This document shows positions 53,591 through 61,867 of a stretch of 64,000 bases of DNA, one piece after another. A program made the translations under genes and the position numbers. Positions within the stretch are counted from its first letter, which is position 1. Each line of letters begins with the position of its first letter. The notes beneath the pieces were generated by a model. It saw only the letters and a program-made list of their open reading frames with translations, had not been told where the DNA came from and ran no database searches. Source of the DNA: Flavobacterium chilense (GTDB lineage: Bacteria; Bacteroidota; Bacteroidia; Flavobacteriales; Flavobacteriaceae). The stretch lies in the NCBI RefSeq assembly GCF_001602525.1, contig NZ_LSYT01000007.1:248001-312000 (forward strand), given 5' to 3'.

Positions 53591-54322
53591 TTATCCCTGG
53601 CTTACGCTTCCTCCTGAATTAGCCGTTTTCTCGACTGTTTTAGGTGTTGTGTCATAATTAATACTTCCTCCGCTGCTTGCATTGGCTTTTAAGCTTACAA
53701 TTGGATGAACCTCAACATTTGCTCCACTTGAAGCATCTGCCTGAACATCGTTTACAAACAGTCTTTTGGCATTGATCGTAGAACCGCTTGATGCTGACGT
53801 TCTGACTTTTAAAGCTTTTCCTTCTACTGATACTGAGCTTGCACTATTAGTATCACAGGAAACAGTGTCAAATTCGATGTTAAGACCTACTGTTGCAGCG
53901 CTTGAAGTTTCAATATCAAGATTTTCACCCTGAAGAGTTCCTTTGTTTGATACAGAAGCAGCACTTGAAGCTTCTAATCTGTCAATTTTAGGCATCTTTA
54001 CGGTTACTTTTTTCTTTGTAACACTAAGAGAATTGTGTTTAGATTTAATAATCAAAGTACCATTTTCAACTTTAGTAATAATGTCTTTTTGAATGTTATC
54101 ATCTGTTTCAACCACAATTTGAGTAGAATCAGATTGTTCGATTACTAAATCGATCGCATTGCTTATGGATATTTTGGTAAAATCTCCCTGAACAATTCTT
54201 TTTTCAGTTGTAACGTTTCCGCTTCCTTCAATTGTATTCACATTAAAGTTACATGAAGCAAATAGTAATGCGGTTATAGTGGCAAGAATAAATTTCGTAA
54301 TATGAATGATTATTTTTATCAT
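53591..54322 (-). CDS. DUF2807 (head GIN domain) lipoprotein
   Basis: A 243-residue protein. The signal ends in the lipobox FASC near residue 24, so it is lipidated. The body is the DUF2807 repeat, rich in Ser/Ala (SSAASVSNKG, SASSGSTINA, DASSGANVE), which would form a regular beta-helix. It ends in a Ser/Gly-rich tail. It follows the PspC gene by 3 bp and is the last gene in the PadR-PspC-DUF2807 unit. Function is unknown. Confidence 0.88.
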   Translation of the reverse strand: MIKIIIHITKFILATITALLFASCNFNVNTIEGSGNVTTEKRIVQGDFTKISISNAIDLVIEQSDSTQIVVETDDNIQKDIITKVENGTLIIKSKHNSLSVTKKKVTVKMPKIDRLEASSAASVSNKGTLQGENLDIETSSAATVGLNIEFDTVSCDTNSASSVSVEGKALKVRTSASSGSTINAKRLFVNDVQADASSGANVEVHPIVSLKANASSGGSINYDTTPKTVEKTANSGGSVSQG

Positions 54323-54325
54323 GGC

Positions 54326-56047
54326 TTAGTTAATTTTAATTATAACTCCGTTTTTGTCAGTGGTTAATCTTCCGTTGGTTTTTTTTCCGTTTAAAATTTC
54401 TTTTCCATTAATTTTAACCGAAACTTCGTTTACAGTATCGTTGTCAACACTGTTTTCTTCGTCTACATCGTTAAAGTCATTCTCTTCAGATGGGCAATTC
54501 AGGCATTTAGTTTTTGAACCTTCTACCTTGTAAATGTAATCACCACTGAAGTGCAGGTTGAAAAAATCATTTTCAGATTGATCATAATCTTGTACAGAAG
54601 CGTCTGGTTTAAAAAGTTGTCCTTCTGGTAAGTATAAATATATGTCAACTTCCTGACCTCTAAATTTGTTTTTTACATCTGTAAGATAGTAATTATCCAA
54701 AATTAAGTGATTTCCTTTAATTTGAAATTTGTAATTGATTTTCTCTGCTCTTTGTTTTGCAGATATAAACGAATTTCCTCTTGCACTTTTTTCGATCTGA
54801 ATATATGGAGCAGCTTCATCAGTGTGTAAAACATGCAAACGAACATCATTTGAATAGATTAACTGATTGTTTGCTGAATCCTGCACGAATTCAAATTCTC
54901 TGTAGTGATTTAAATCTTTTGCGTAATAATCATTGTATCTGAATTTCACGAATAAAGTATCTTTTGTACTAATGTTAAGCGCTTTTTTCTCTACTGTTTT
55001 ATTATCGTATGAAATTTCAGTTGCTTGTTTGATTCCGATGCTGATAGCAATAGCTACTGCAATAATCCAAATGGCTAACAAAGTGTATTTTACAATATTC
55101 CCGATAGATTTTAAATTTGGAGATAACAATTTGAACCCTAAAAGTGTCAAAAAGAAAAACGGAATTCCAACGGCAAAGAACATTAACAATCCAAATGACC
55201 AGATTGGGTAATCTGTAAAGTTTCCGGCTTCAATGAAGTTTTGCCAGGGAAAGTCAACAAAAACGTTTGTTCCCAAAGTAAAAACCCCAATCAATAAAGC
55301 GATTAAAACGCTTAGACCTGACATGATCAGGATAACTCCTAAAAATTTAGCGAAGATTTTAAAAACCGTCATCACAAAGTCTCCAAATGAACTACTTATT
55401 CTCTCAGCTCCCGACTTTACCTGGTTTCCCATTTTGTCATAATCTGCATTTTTGAATTTGTCAGATAATGATTCAATTTCTTCACGAACTTTTTTTTCAA
55501 TGTTCGAAATCGTCACCGGTTCACCTGTCATTTCCAGTTTTTCTGATGTTGTAACCGCTTCCGGAGTTACAATCCAAAGAACAAAATAAGCTAAGATACC
55601 AGTTCCAAAACCTGCAAAAACAAATATTAAGAATACAATTTTAATCCATACAGCATCAATTCCAAAATAGTGTCCCAAACCGGTTGCTACACCACCAATC
55701 ATACCTTTTTCTTTGTCTCGGTACAATTTTTTATGTTTTCTGTTGCTGTAATCATTAAAAGACTGATTTGTTTTTTCTTCGTCTTCAAGGATATAATCTT
55801 CAGGTTGTCCCATCACTGTAATCACCTCTTCAACTTCTTTCAGTCCTACAACATGTTTATCACTTTTTTGTTTCTCTATTAATAATTCAGAAACACGCAT
55901 TTCGATATCTTTAATGATTTCATCTTGTCCGGATGAGTTGTTAAGTGATCGTTTTATAGCGTCAAAATAGCGTGTCAATTTTAAATATGCATCTTCATCG
56001 ATGTGAAAAACCATACCGCCTAAGTTAATATTTACTGTTTTGTTCAT
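54326..56047 (-). CDS. PspC domain membrane protein
   Basis: A 573-residue protein. Residues 1-90 are a soluble region with coiled-coil character (DAIKRSLNNSSGQDEIIKDIEMRVSELL). The PspC domain follows (KKLYRDKEKGMIGGVATGLGHYFGID..WIKIVFLIFVFAGFGTGILAYFVLWIV). Three to four more membrane helices come next, then a large soluble C-terminal domain (about 350-573) outside the family core. PspC domains sense envelope stress in proteobacteria. It lies 3 bp after the PadR gene, which probably controls it. Confidence 0.92.
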   Translation of the reverse strand: MNKTVNINLGGMVFHIDEDAYLKLTRYFDAIKRSLNNSSGQDEIIKDIEMRVSELLIEKQKSDKHVVGLKEVEEVITVMGQPEDYILEDEEKTNQSFNDYSNRKHKKLYRDKEKGMIGGVATGLGHYFGIDAVWIKIVFLIFVFAGFGTGILAYFVLWIVTPEAVTTSEKLEMTGEPVTISNIEKKVREEIESLSDKFKNADYDKMGNQVKSGAERISSSFGDFVMTVFKIFAKFLGVILIMSGLSVLIALLIGVFTLGTNVFVDFPWQNFIEAGNFTDYPIWSFGLLMFFAVGIPFFFLTLLGFKLLSPNLKSIGNIVKYTLLAIWIIAVAIAISIGIKQATEISYDNKTVEKKALNISTKDTLFVKFRYNDYYAKDLNHYREFEFVQDSANNQLIYSNDVRLHVLHTDEAAPYIQIEKSARGNSFISAKQRAEKINYKFQIKGNHLILDNYYLTDVKNKFRGQEVDIYLYLPEGQLFKPDASVQDYDQSENDFFNLHFSGDYIYKVEGSKTKCLNCPSEENDFNDVDEENSVDNDTVNEVSVKINGKEILNGKKTNGRLTTDKNGVIIKIN

Positions 56048-56050
56048 GAC

Positions 56051-56383
56051 TTATTGATTTTGATTGGTGATTAGTTTTACGGCGTCTGAAAGTTCTGTCC
56101 AGGTTCCGCTAAGTTCGTTTAAAAATGTTTGTCCTATTTCGGTTAATCCATAATATTTTCGTGGTGGTCCAGATGTCGATTCTTCCCAACGATAATTAAG
56201 TAAACCGTCGTTTTTCAGCCTAGTTAGTAATGGATAAACTGTTCCTTCAACAACTAGTAATTTCGCATTTTTTAAAGTGTCTAATATTTCAGATGTATAT
56301 GCGTCTTTTTCTTTTAATACGGATAAGATGCAAAACTCAAGAACACCTTTGCGCATCTGTGCTTTTGTGTTTTCAATGTTCAT
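56051..56383 (-). CDS. PadR family transcriptional regulator
   Basis: A 110-residue PadR winged helix: MRKGVLEFCILSVLKEKDAYTSEILDTL, VVEGTVYPLLTRLKNDGLLNYRWEESTSGPPRKYYGLTEIGQ. Lacks a long C-terminal helical domain, as in the short PadR class. It heads the PadR-PspC-DUF2807 operon with 3-bp gaps. Members of this class repress their own operons and respond to membrane or phenolic stress; the signal here is unknown. Confidence 0.94.
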   Translation of the reverse strand: MNIENTKAQMRKGVLEFCILSVLKEKDAYTSEILDTLKNAKLLVVEGTVYPLLTRLKNDGLLNYRWEESTSGPPRKYYGLTEIGQTFLNELSGTWTELSDAVKLITNQNQ

Positions 56384-56548
56384 AATTTCATTTTGTTTTT
56401 TTTAGATTGAACAATTCGTTTTTTGATTGATGATTTTGATTGATGATTGATTGCGAAACGATTTTTGTTGATTGCTTGTAAAGTTTCGACTATAACTTTT
56501 AATTTTTTATGTCACACTGAACAAAGTCAGGTGCTTCATAAATATTGA

Positions 56549-57028
56549 TTACTTTATAAAAGGAATCGTTATTGGATATTTATATAATTCTCCGTTTGAA
56601 GCTTTTATCGAAGCATAAATCACTAAAAAGAATTCAACAAATTTTAATAATCCAAAAAGTAAAACTGCTGTTGCTCCAATACTTAAAATTCCAATGTTTC
56701 CGTCGATGTTTAGATTTCTGATGATTAAATCTTCATCGTTAAAAACAGTATTGATTGGAAGGTTCTTTAAAAGTACAAATGCAAAAATCGGAATGGCAAT
56801 TAAAGCTAAAACTAAAGTGTAAAGCAAAAGACTTAACTGAAAATTCAATGTTTGCTTTCCGTGGTGATTTACAAATTCTGATTTGTCTTTGTAACTCGTC
56901 CAGATTAATATTGGGAAAATATAATTCCCAAACGGAATGATGTACTGACTTAAAGTACTTAAATGTGTGAACGTTGCAATGTTCTTTTCTGATGTGGTTT
57001 CCATGATGAGTGGTGTTGTTGTTTCCAT
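56549..57028 (-). CDS. DUF4870 family membrane protein
   Basis: A 159-residue protein with about four membrane helices. The motif ILIWTSYKDKSEFVNHHGKQTLNFQLSLLLY is typical of DUF4870. A second Met at residue 9 (METTSEK, 57004) repeats the first residues METT and could also be the start. A minus-strand TATATTTG box (57057-57064) lies 28 bp upstream, within an inverted repeat ATGCAAA/TTTGCAT. Function is unknown. Confidence 0.88.
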   Translation of the reverse strand: METTTPLIMETTSEKNIATFTHLSTLSQYIIPFGNYIFPILIWTSYKDKSEFVNHHGKQTLNFQLSLLLYTLVLALIAIPIFAFVLLKNLPINTVFNDEDLIIRNLNIDGNIGILSIGATAVLLFGLLKFVEFFLVIYASIKASNGELYKYPITIPFIK

Positions 57029-57053
57029 GATTAAAAGTATATAGTATTTTCTT

Positions 57054-57093
57054 ATGCAAATATATGTCTAAAAGACAGTATCTTGTTTTGCAT
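57054..57093 (-). promoter_or_regulatory. Promoter with flanking palindrome before DUF4870 gene
   Basis: TATATTTG on the minus strand (57057-57064) is a -7 box. ATGCAAA (57054-57060) and TTTGCAT (57087-57093) are inverted around an inner TGTC-TAAAA-GACA pair, a possible operator. Confidence 0.5.
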
Positions 57094-57259
57094 AGTACCA
57101 AATATTAACAAAATATTAACAATTATAAAATTTAAATTAGAGCTATAATGTATTGGAAATCATTCGGAAGTCCTGTTTTTATTGACGGTTTAGGAAAGTA
57201 ATTCCAATTTATTGTGCGTGCATAGTTTTTTTGTATTTTTACATAAAAAAATAAATACC

Positions 57260-57712
57260 ATGGCAATATCAGTTTCAAAACTCAACAAATTTGTGTTATT
57301 CAAATTACCATCGGCATACATTTGTGGTGTGCGTGTAAAGGCAATCGACGAAGATAGATGCGTGGTAAGTGTAAAACACAGATGGATCAATCAAAACCCT
57401 TTTAACTCGATGTACTTTGCGGTTCAGGCAATGGCGGCAGAGTTAACAACAGGAGCATTAGTGATTTCTCAAATTCAACAAAGCGGAAAAAAGATCTCAA
57501 TGTTGGTCGCTAACAATAAAGGAAACTTTACCAAGAAAGCTACCGGAAGAATAACATTCGTTTGTAACGACGGACATTTAATCGCCGAAGCTATTCAAAG
57601 AACAATCGCAACAGGTGAGGGGCAAACTTTCTGGATGAAATCTATAGGAACGAATGAAGAAGGAGTTCAGGTTTCAGAAATGGATTTTGAATGGAGTGTA
57701 AGAATTAAATAG
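57260..57712 (+). CDS. DUF4442 family hotdog-fold protein
   Basis: A 150-residue protein from the ATG at 57260 (MAISVSKLNKFVLFKLPSAYICGVRV). DUF4442 is a hotdog-fold, thioesterase-like family; the WINQNPFNSMYFAVQAMAAELTTGAL segment is its typical core. The catalytic residues are not obvious and no substrate is known. It is monocistronic, between a DUF4870 gene (divergent) and a repeat element. Confidence 0.88.
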   Translation: MAISVSKLNKFVLFKLPSAYICGVRVKAIDEDRCVVSVKHRWINQNPFNSMYFAVQAMAAELTTGALVISQIQQSGKKISMLVANNKGNFTKKATGRITFVCNDGHLIAEAIQRTIATGEGQTFWMKSIGTNEEGVQVSEMDFEWSVRIK

Positions 57713-57777
57713 TTTTAAAGTTTTTGCCACGAATTTCACAGATTAAAATGATTACTCGACGAAAAGCTTTGACAAAG

Positions 57778-57889
57778 TTTTTTCGCCACGAATTTCACGA
57801 ATTGACACTAATCTAAAATGAAAATATAAATGCGTAATTCAATTTGCACAAATAATTCGTGCTAATTCGTGAAATTCGTGGCGAAAAAA
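57778..57889. repeat. GCCACGAATT-type element with perfect 26-bp ends, copy D
   Basis: The ends (57778-57803 and 57864-57889) are perfect 26-base inverted repeats; the left one reads TTTTTTCGCCACGAATTTC and on. The 112-bp unit contains no gene. A partial second left end (GCCACGAATTTCACAGATT) lies at 57726. AAAGCTTTGACAAAGTTTT just before it also appears in copy B. Confidence 0.75.
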
Positions 57890-57896
57890 AAACATA

Positions 57897-57928
57897 AAAA
57901 AGGCTTCGAATATATTCGAAGCCTTTTT
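57897..57928 (-). terminator. Terminator of the small Lys/Cys-rich gene
   Basis: A perfect 32-bp palindrome, AAAAAGGCTTCGAATA and its complement, with a TATA turn and T-run on both strands, 19 bp after the small gene. Confidence 0.9.
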
Positions 57929-57947
57929 GGTAAAAGATACATTGCGA

Positions 57948-58106
57948 TTATTTTTTAGCGCAACATTTTTTGTCTTTTTTGTCAGCTGTTTTTTTGCAGC
58001 AAGATTCTTTTTTAGCTTTATCTTTTTTAGGAGCTGGTGTTGTGTCTTGTGCTTGTAATCCAATTGTGAATAAAGCGATCGCTAAAACAGTAAATAATTT
58101 TTTCAT
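57948..58106 (-). CDS. Small secreted Lys/Cys-rich peptide
   Basis: A 52-residue gene. Residues 1-19 are a signal peptide (MKKLFTVLAIALFTIGLQA). The mature part is Lys-rich with two CC pairs (KESCCKKT and KKCCAKK). A minus-strand TATATTTG promoter box (58162-58169) and a strong terminator 19 bp after the stop support expression. Paired cysteines in a basic periplasmic peptide suggest metal binding or disulfide cross-linking; neither is shown. It is 190 bp from the fusion gene and about 1.5 kb from the copper-resistance genes. Confidence 0.85.
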   Translation of the reverse strand: MKKLFTVLAIALFTIGLQAQDTTPAPKKDKAKKESCCKKTADKKDKKCCAKK

Positions 58107-58161
58107 TTTTTGTTTAATTTAATTGTTAGTACTTTTCTTTTTTTTGATTGAAGATTTGATT

Positions 58162-58169
58162 CAAATATA
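58162..58169 (-). promoter_or_regulatory. -7 box of the small Lys/Cys-rich gene
   Basis: It reads TATATTTG on the minus strand (TAnnTTTG), 55 bp before the ATG. Confidence 0.5.
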
Positions 58170-58299
58170 ATACGATTTAGTTTTAGAAATTGTCAACGAT
58201 AAGTTAATGTCTATCGAAGAAATATTAAATTTTAAAACAAACTCTCTTTAACCTTTCCCTGAAACAATTCTGTTGTTAATCTTTGTAAATAATACCGAA

Positions 58300-59451
58300 T
58301 TAAGCAATCCAGCCATCTTCTATTTTATCAACGACCCATTTATCATTTACTTTTTTAATATAGATTAGATATCCATATCCGCACAAACCACCACATTCAA
58401 TTCCTGCGGTGAGAACGCCATATTTTTTTTCATCATCAAATTGAATTCTGCTTAGAAGAACTATTCCTGGTACCGAATAGCAACATTCATTATAAAATTT
58501 CCTATCATTTCCACGTGGTATTTTGGAAACATATTTAAGATGAAAAGCAGTATAAGCGTCCAATTTTTTTCTGTCTAGTTTATATTCAAGCGTATCCGCA
58601 ACATTGTCTTTCGATATTACAGCATCTTTAAAATGTTCCTGAAGTTCTTTAGAATGGTCCCTTATAATCACTTCATCAAAGAAAACAAGATCAACAGGGA
58701 ATTTCTTTTGTTTAGATTCGGCTAGTTCTTTATTGAATCGTTTTTTTGATTCATTTCGTCTGTTCAATTTATATTCCGATGGATCGACTCCCGAAGGCGC
58801 AGGTGGAACATAAGTCGGTATAGCATTTACCCAAACCGAATCAATAAGAGCTGGATAAACCTCATAAAATACCTCTTTTTCCAATTGTAAATCTTTCTCT
58901 TTATTGTTACAACTAGCCATTAAAGTGAAAAACAATAACAACATCGCAGTTTTAAAAAGGTTTTTTAAGCTGGAAAAATTCCATTTAGACTTTTTAGTTT
59001 TATTTAATTCTTCATGTGGATAATTATAAACTCCTATGCCGTCATCGTATATTTTCGGGTTACAATTAAAAGATTCCAGAAATACAATAAGTCCATTTAT
59101 TCCTCCGTAAGGATATGAATATGCATCGTATAGAAGTATACCTTTATTATGACTCGTCTCTTTCAAATCAATATATTCTATTTCATAATTTATGGATAAT
59201 AATTCAATGAGGGAATAGAAATGCCAACTTAGCTCCGTTTCTTCAGCTGTTTTAAAATTTGGTTTTAAATCCGAATCTAAGAATGTGAATTTTTCTAAGG
59301 AATATTTCGGAAATGTTTCAAACCAAAATTTATCATCTCTTCTAATAGAATTGTTTTTAGAATCTTTTAAAACTTCGAATGTGTCTTTTAAATCTTTAAA
59401 GTTTCCTTCATTTGTAAAATCGAATTCTATGTAACAATACTGATTCTCCAT
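58300..59451 (-). CDS. Apparent fusion: cytosolic-type domain plus lipoprotein-like domain
   Basis: I do not recognise this 383-residue protein. Residues 1-150 look like a soluble alpha/beta domain without signal peptide. Residues 151-181 look like an intact lipoprotein signal: a Lys-rich n-region (KTKKSKWNFSSLKNLFK), a hydrophobic run, then LMASC with C181 as lipobox Cys. The remaining 200 residues form a second domain, with NECCYSVPG and ECGGLCGYGYLIYI. The simplest reading is that two genes have been fused in frame. Alternatives are a membrane-spanning protein with C181 unmodified, or a second start near M170. Confidence 0.7.
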   Translation of the reverse strand: MENQYCYIEFDFTNEGNFKDLKDTFEVLKDSKNNSIRRDDKFWFETFPKYSLEKFTFLDSDLKPNFKTAEETELSWHFYSLIELLSINYEIEYIDLKETSHNKGILLYDAYSYPYGGINGLIVFLESFNCNPKIYDDGIGVYNYPHEELNKTKKSKWNFSSLKNLFKTAMLLLFFTLMASCNNKEKDLQLEKEVFYEVYPALIDSVWVNAIPTYVPPAPSGVDPSEYKLNRRNESKKRFNKELAESKQKKFPVDLVFFDEVIIRDHSKELQEHFKDAVISKDNVADTLEYKLDRKKLDAYTAFHLKYVSKIPRGNDRKFYNECCYSVPGIVLLSRIQFDDEKKYGVLTAGIECGGLCGYGYLIYIKKVNDKWVVDKIEDGWIA

Positions 59452-59605
59452 ATTTAGCTTATTGAAAAGTTGTAATTTTTATTTTAATAAAGATTGAGTT
59501 GAACTTTTATCAAGCTAAGATATAATTTATTCGCCGCTAAAATCTGTTTTATAAACACACTTTCTAAATGAACTTAAATCACTCATATGGTTAAAAAAAA
59601 AACTA

Positions 59606-61858
59606 TTAATAATTCAGATTCAATCCAAAGCCAACTCCCATATCACTATCATAATGGGTTGTGATTCCAAAGTTTCGGCCAGCGATATATTTTAGACCCG
59701 CCATATATTCTTTATCTGTATTCCACATCAAATTCATTCGTAAACGTCTCGAAAGCGGAATATCTTTTCGCTCAAACTGAACCCTTACATTTCCATCGGT
59801 GTAAACCTCAACCTGAGCTTTTACAAGCATTGGCAACGTATATTCGATACCCGCACTAAAAACGGAACGATTGTCTTTGGTATTCTTTTGCCCGAACATA
59901 TTTTGTTCCTGCTCGTCCATTCCCATTCTTCTGTAACGCCAATCGAAACCTATAAAAGGCATAAACCATTGCATTTTACCAATATATCGACCAATATGTG
60001 TTTCGGTTTCATAACCATGTTCATTGTTATAACCCAATCTCCATTCCGTTCCAATGCTCCAGCGCGTGTTGCTGAACATTGCTTCACCGTCATTTCCGTT
60101 TGATGCAAAATCATTTTCCGCCATAAAATGAAACATTCGATCGTCCATTTTTAGCATTTTGTACGCCATTTTAGGATCATGAATCAACGGATTTGGAGCT
60201 GAATTTTCATAAGTAAAGATGCGTCCCATTCCCGCCATCATGTGATATAAGATATGACAGTGAAAAAACCAATCGCCATCGGCATTTGCCTGAAACTCGA
60301 TTGTATCGGTTTCCATTGGCATAATATCAATTACATTTTTTAACGGAGAATAATCACCATGTTCATTCAAAATTCTGAAATCGTGTCCGTGTAAATGCAT
60401 TGGGTGGCGCATCATCGATCCGTTATACAATACAATACGTACGTTTTCGCCTTTTTTGATTAAGATTTTATCCGTTTCAGAAATTACTTTATTGTCTAAA
60501 CTCCAAACATAACGGTTCATATTTCCTGATAATTCAAAACGTAATTCTTTTACCGGAGCATCTTTTGGTAAAGTTGTCACGGTTGGAGATTTCAGCATTC
60601 CGTAATTCAAAGTCGTAATCTCGGCAGTTTCTGTAGAATCGCTCGACATTTTCATATCGTCCATTTTCATGCCTTCCATATTATGCATCGAATGATCTTC
60701 GGTTTTTGTTGATTCGTCTTCGCCCGAAATTTCAGGATACATTACAGCATTCATGTCCATTTTGTTCAGAGACATTCTCATACCCATATCGTTCATTTCG
60801 CCGTTCATCTTCATCATATCATTCATCATTTTCATGCCTTCAAAATATTTTAATTTCGGAAGATGGGAAACAGGCTGTTTGACGCCGTCTCCTAAAAACA
60901 ATGAAGCTGATCCGGTTCTATCTTCGGCTGTAGCCAAAAAAGCAAAGGATTTGTTGTCTTCAGGAATCGTCACGACAATATCATAAGTCTCAGAAACTGC
61001 AATAATCAATCGGTCCACTTCTACAGGTTCAACATCGTTTCCGTCGCTGGCCACAACCGTTATTTTTCCGCCGCCATAAGTCAGCCAGAAATAACTCGAA
61101 GCGCCTCCGTTTGCAATTCGCAATCTGACTTTATCGCCTGTTTTAAATTGAGAAAGCTGATCTTCATTTTTTCCGTTAATTAAAAACTTCTCATAATAAA
61201 CATCACTTACATCCATGGCATTCATACGTTTCCATTCGTTGGTGACTTTGGTCGAAAATTGTCCTTTTTGAATTGCTTCGGCATAACTTTGAGTGGTTCC
61301 TTTTTTTATAGCAAACCAATCATTAGCATTATGCAGCATTCGTTGTACATTTTCCGGTTTAAGATCTGTCCATTCGCTTAAAATAACCGGAACTGTTGGT
61401 AAATCGTCAATCCCTTTTCTAAAAGTAGAGTCGTCTTTCTTCTTATTAATAATAAAAAGTCCGTACAAACCAATTTGTTCCTGTAATCCCGAATGACTGT
61501 GATACCAATAGGTTCCGTTCTGGATAATTGGGAACGTATATTTATGGGTTGTTCCTGGTTTAATGGGCATTTGCGTTAAATAAGGAACACCGTCTTCTTT
61601 ATTCGGAAGAAATAATCCGTGCCAGTGCATGGCTGTATCTTCGTTTTTTAATTCGTTATGAACATAAATTTCGGCAATATCACCTTCGGTAAAAGTGAGT
61701 GTTGGCATCGGAATTTTTCCGTTTACCGTAAGAGCCCGTTTTTCTTTTCCTGAAAAATTGACAATCGTGTCCCGAACGTATAAATCGTAACGAACCACTT
61801 TTTGTGCTTGTGTACTAAAAGCAATCAAAAAGACAATAAGAATAGTATATAATTTCAT
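59606..61858 (-). CDS. Multicopper oxidase with C-terminal CopB-like extension
   Basis: A 750-residue exported protein. The signal peptide ends STQAQ (about 19). All copper sites are present: HWHG at 78-81, HSH at 120-122, HPMHLHGHDF and HCHILYH in the third cupredoxin domain. A Met/Asp/His-rich segment (about 325-400) resembles the copper-binding loop of CopA/PcoA. The last ~160 residues are beta-strand rich with aromatic ends (YRRMGMDEQEQN, FGLNLNY) and resemble the CopB outer-membrane barrel. It is 9 bp after the Cu ATPase gene, so the two form a copper-detoxification operon. It should oxidise Cu(I) outside the cytoplasm. Confidence 0.9.
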   Translation of the reverse strand: MKLYTILIVFLIAFSTQAQKVVRYDLYVRDTIVNFSGKEKRALTVNGKIPMPTLTFTEGDIAEIYVHNELKNEDTAMHWHGLFLPNKEDGVPYLTQMPIKPGTTHKYTFPIIQNGTYWYHSHSGLQEQIGLYGLFIINKKKDDSTFRKGIDDLPTVPVILSEWTDLKPENVQRMLHNANDWFAIKKGTTQSYAEAIQKGQFSTKVTNEWKRMNAMDVSDVYYEKFLINGKNEDQLSQFKTGDKVRLRIANGGASSYFWLTYGGGKITVVASDGNDVEPVEVDRLIIAVSETYDIVVTIPEDNKSFAFLATAEDRTGSASLFLGDGVKQPVSHLPKLKYFEGMKMMNDMMKMNGEMNDMGMRMSLNKMDMNAVMYPEISGEDESTKTEDHSMHNMEGMKMDDMKMSSDSTETAEITTLNYGMLKSPTVTTLPKDAPVKELRFELSGNMNRYVWSLDNKVISETDKILIKKGENVRIVLYNGSMMRHPMHLHGHDFRILNEHGDYSPLKNVIDIMPMETDTIEFQANADGDWFFHCHILYHMMAGMGRIFTYENSAPNPLIHDPKMAYKMLKMDDRMFHFMAENDFASNGNDGEAMFSNTRWSIGTEWRLGYNNEHGYETETHIGRYIGKMQWFMPFIGFDWRYRRMGMDEQEQNMFGQKNTKDNRSVFSAGIEYTLPMLVKAQVEVYTDGNVRVQFERKDIPLSRRLRMNLMWNTDKEYMAGLKYIAGRNFGITTHYDSDMGVGFGLNLNY

Positions 61859-61867
61859 CTTGATTTT

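Noticed and set aside
57839..58063. Open frame of 74 codons on the minus strand
   Set aside because: It overlaps the 52-residue signal-peptide gene in another frame and reads through that gene's terminator and a repeat.
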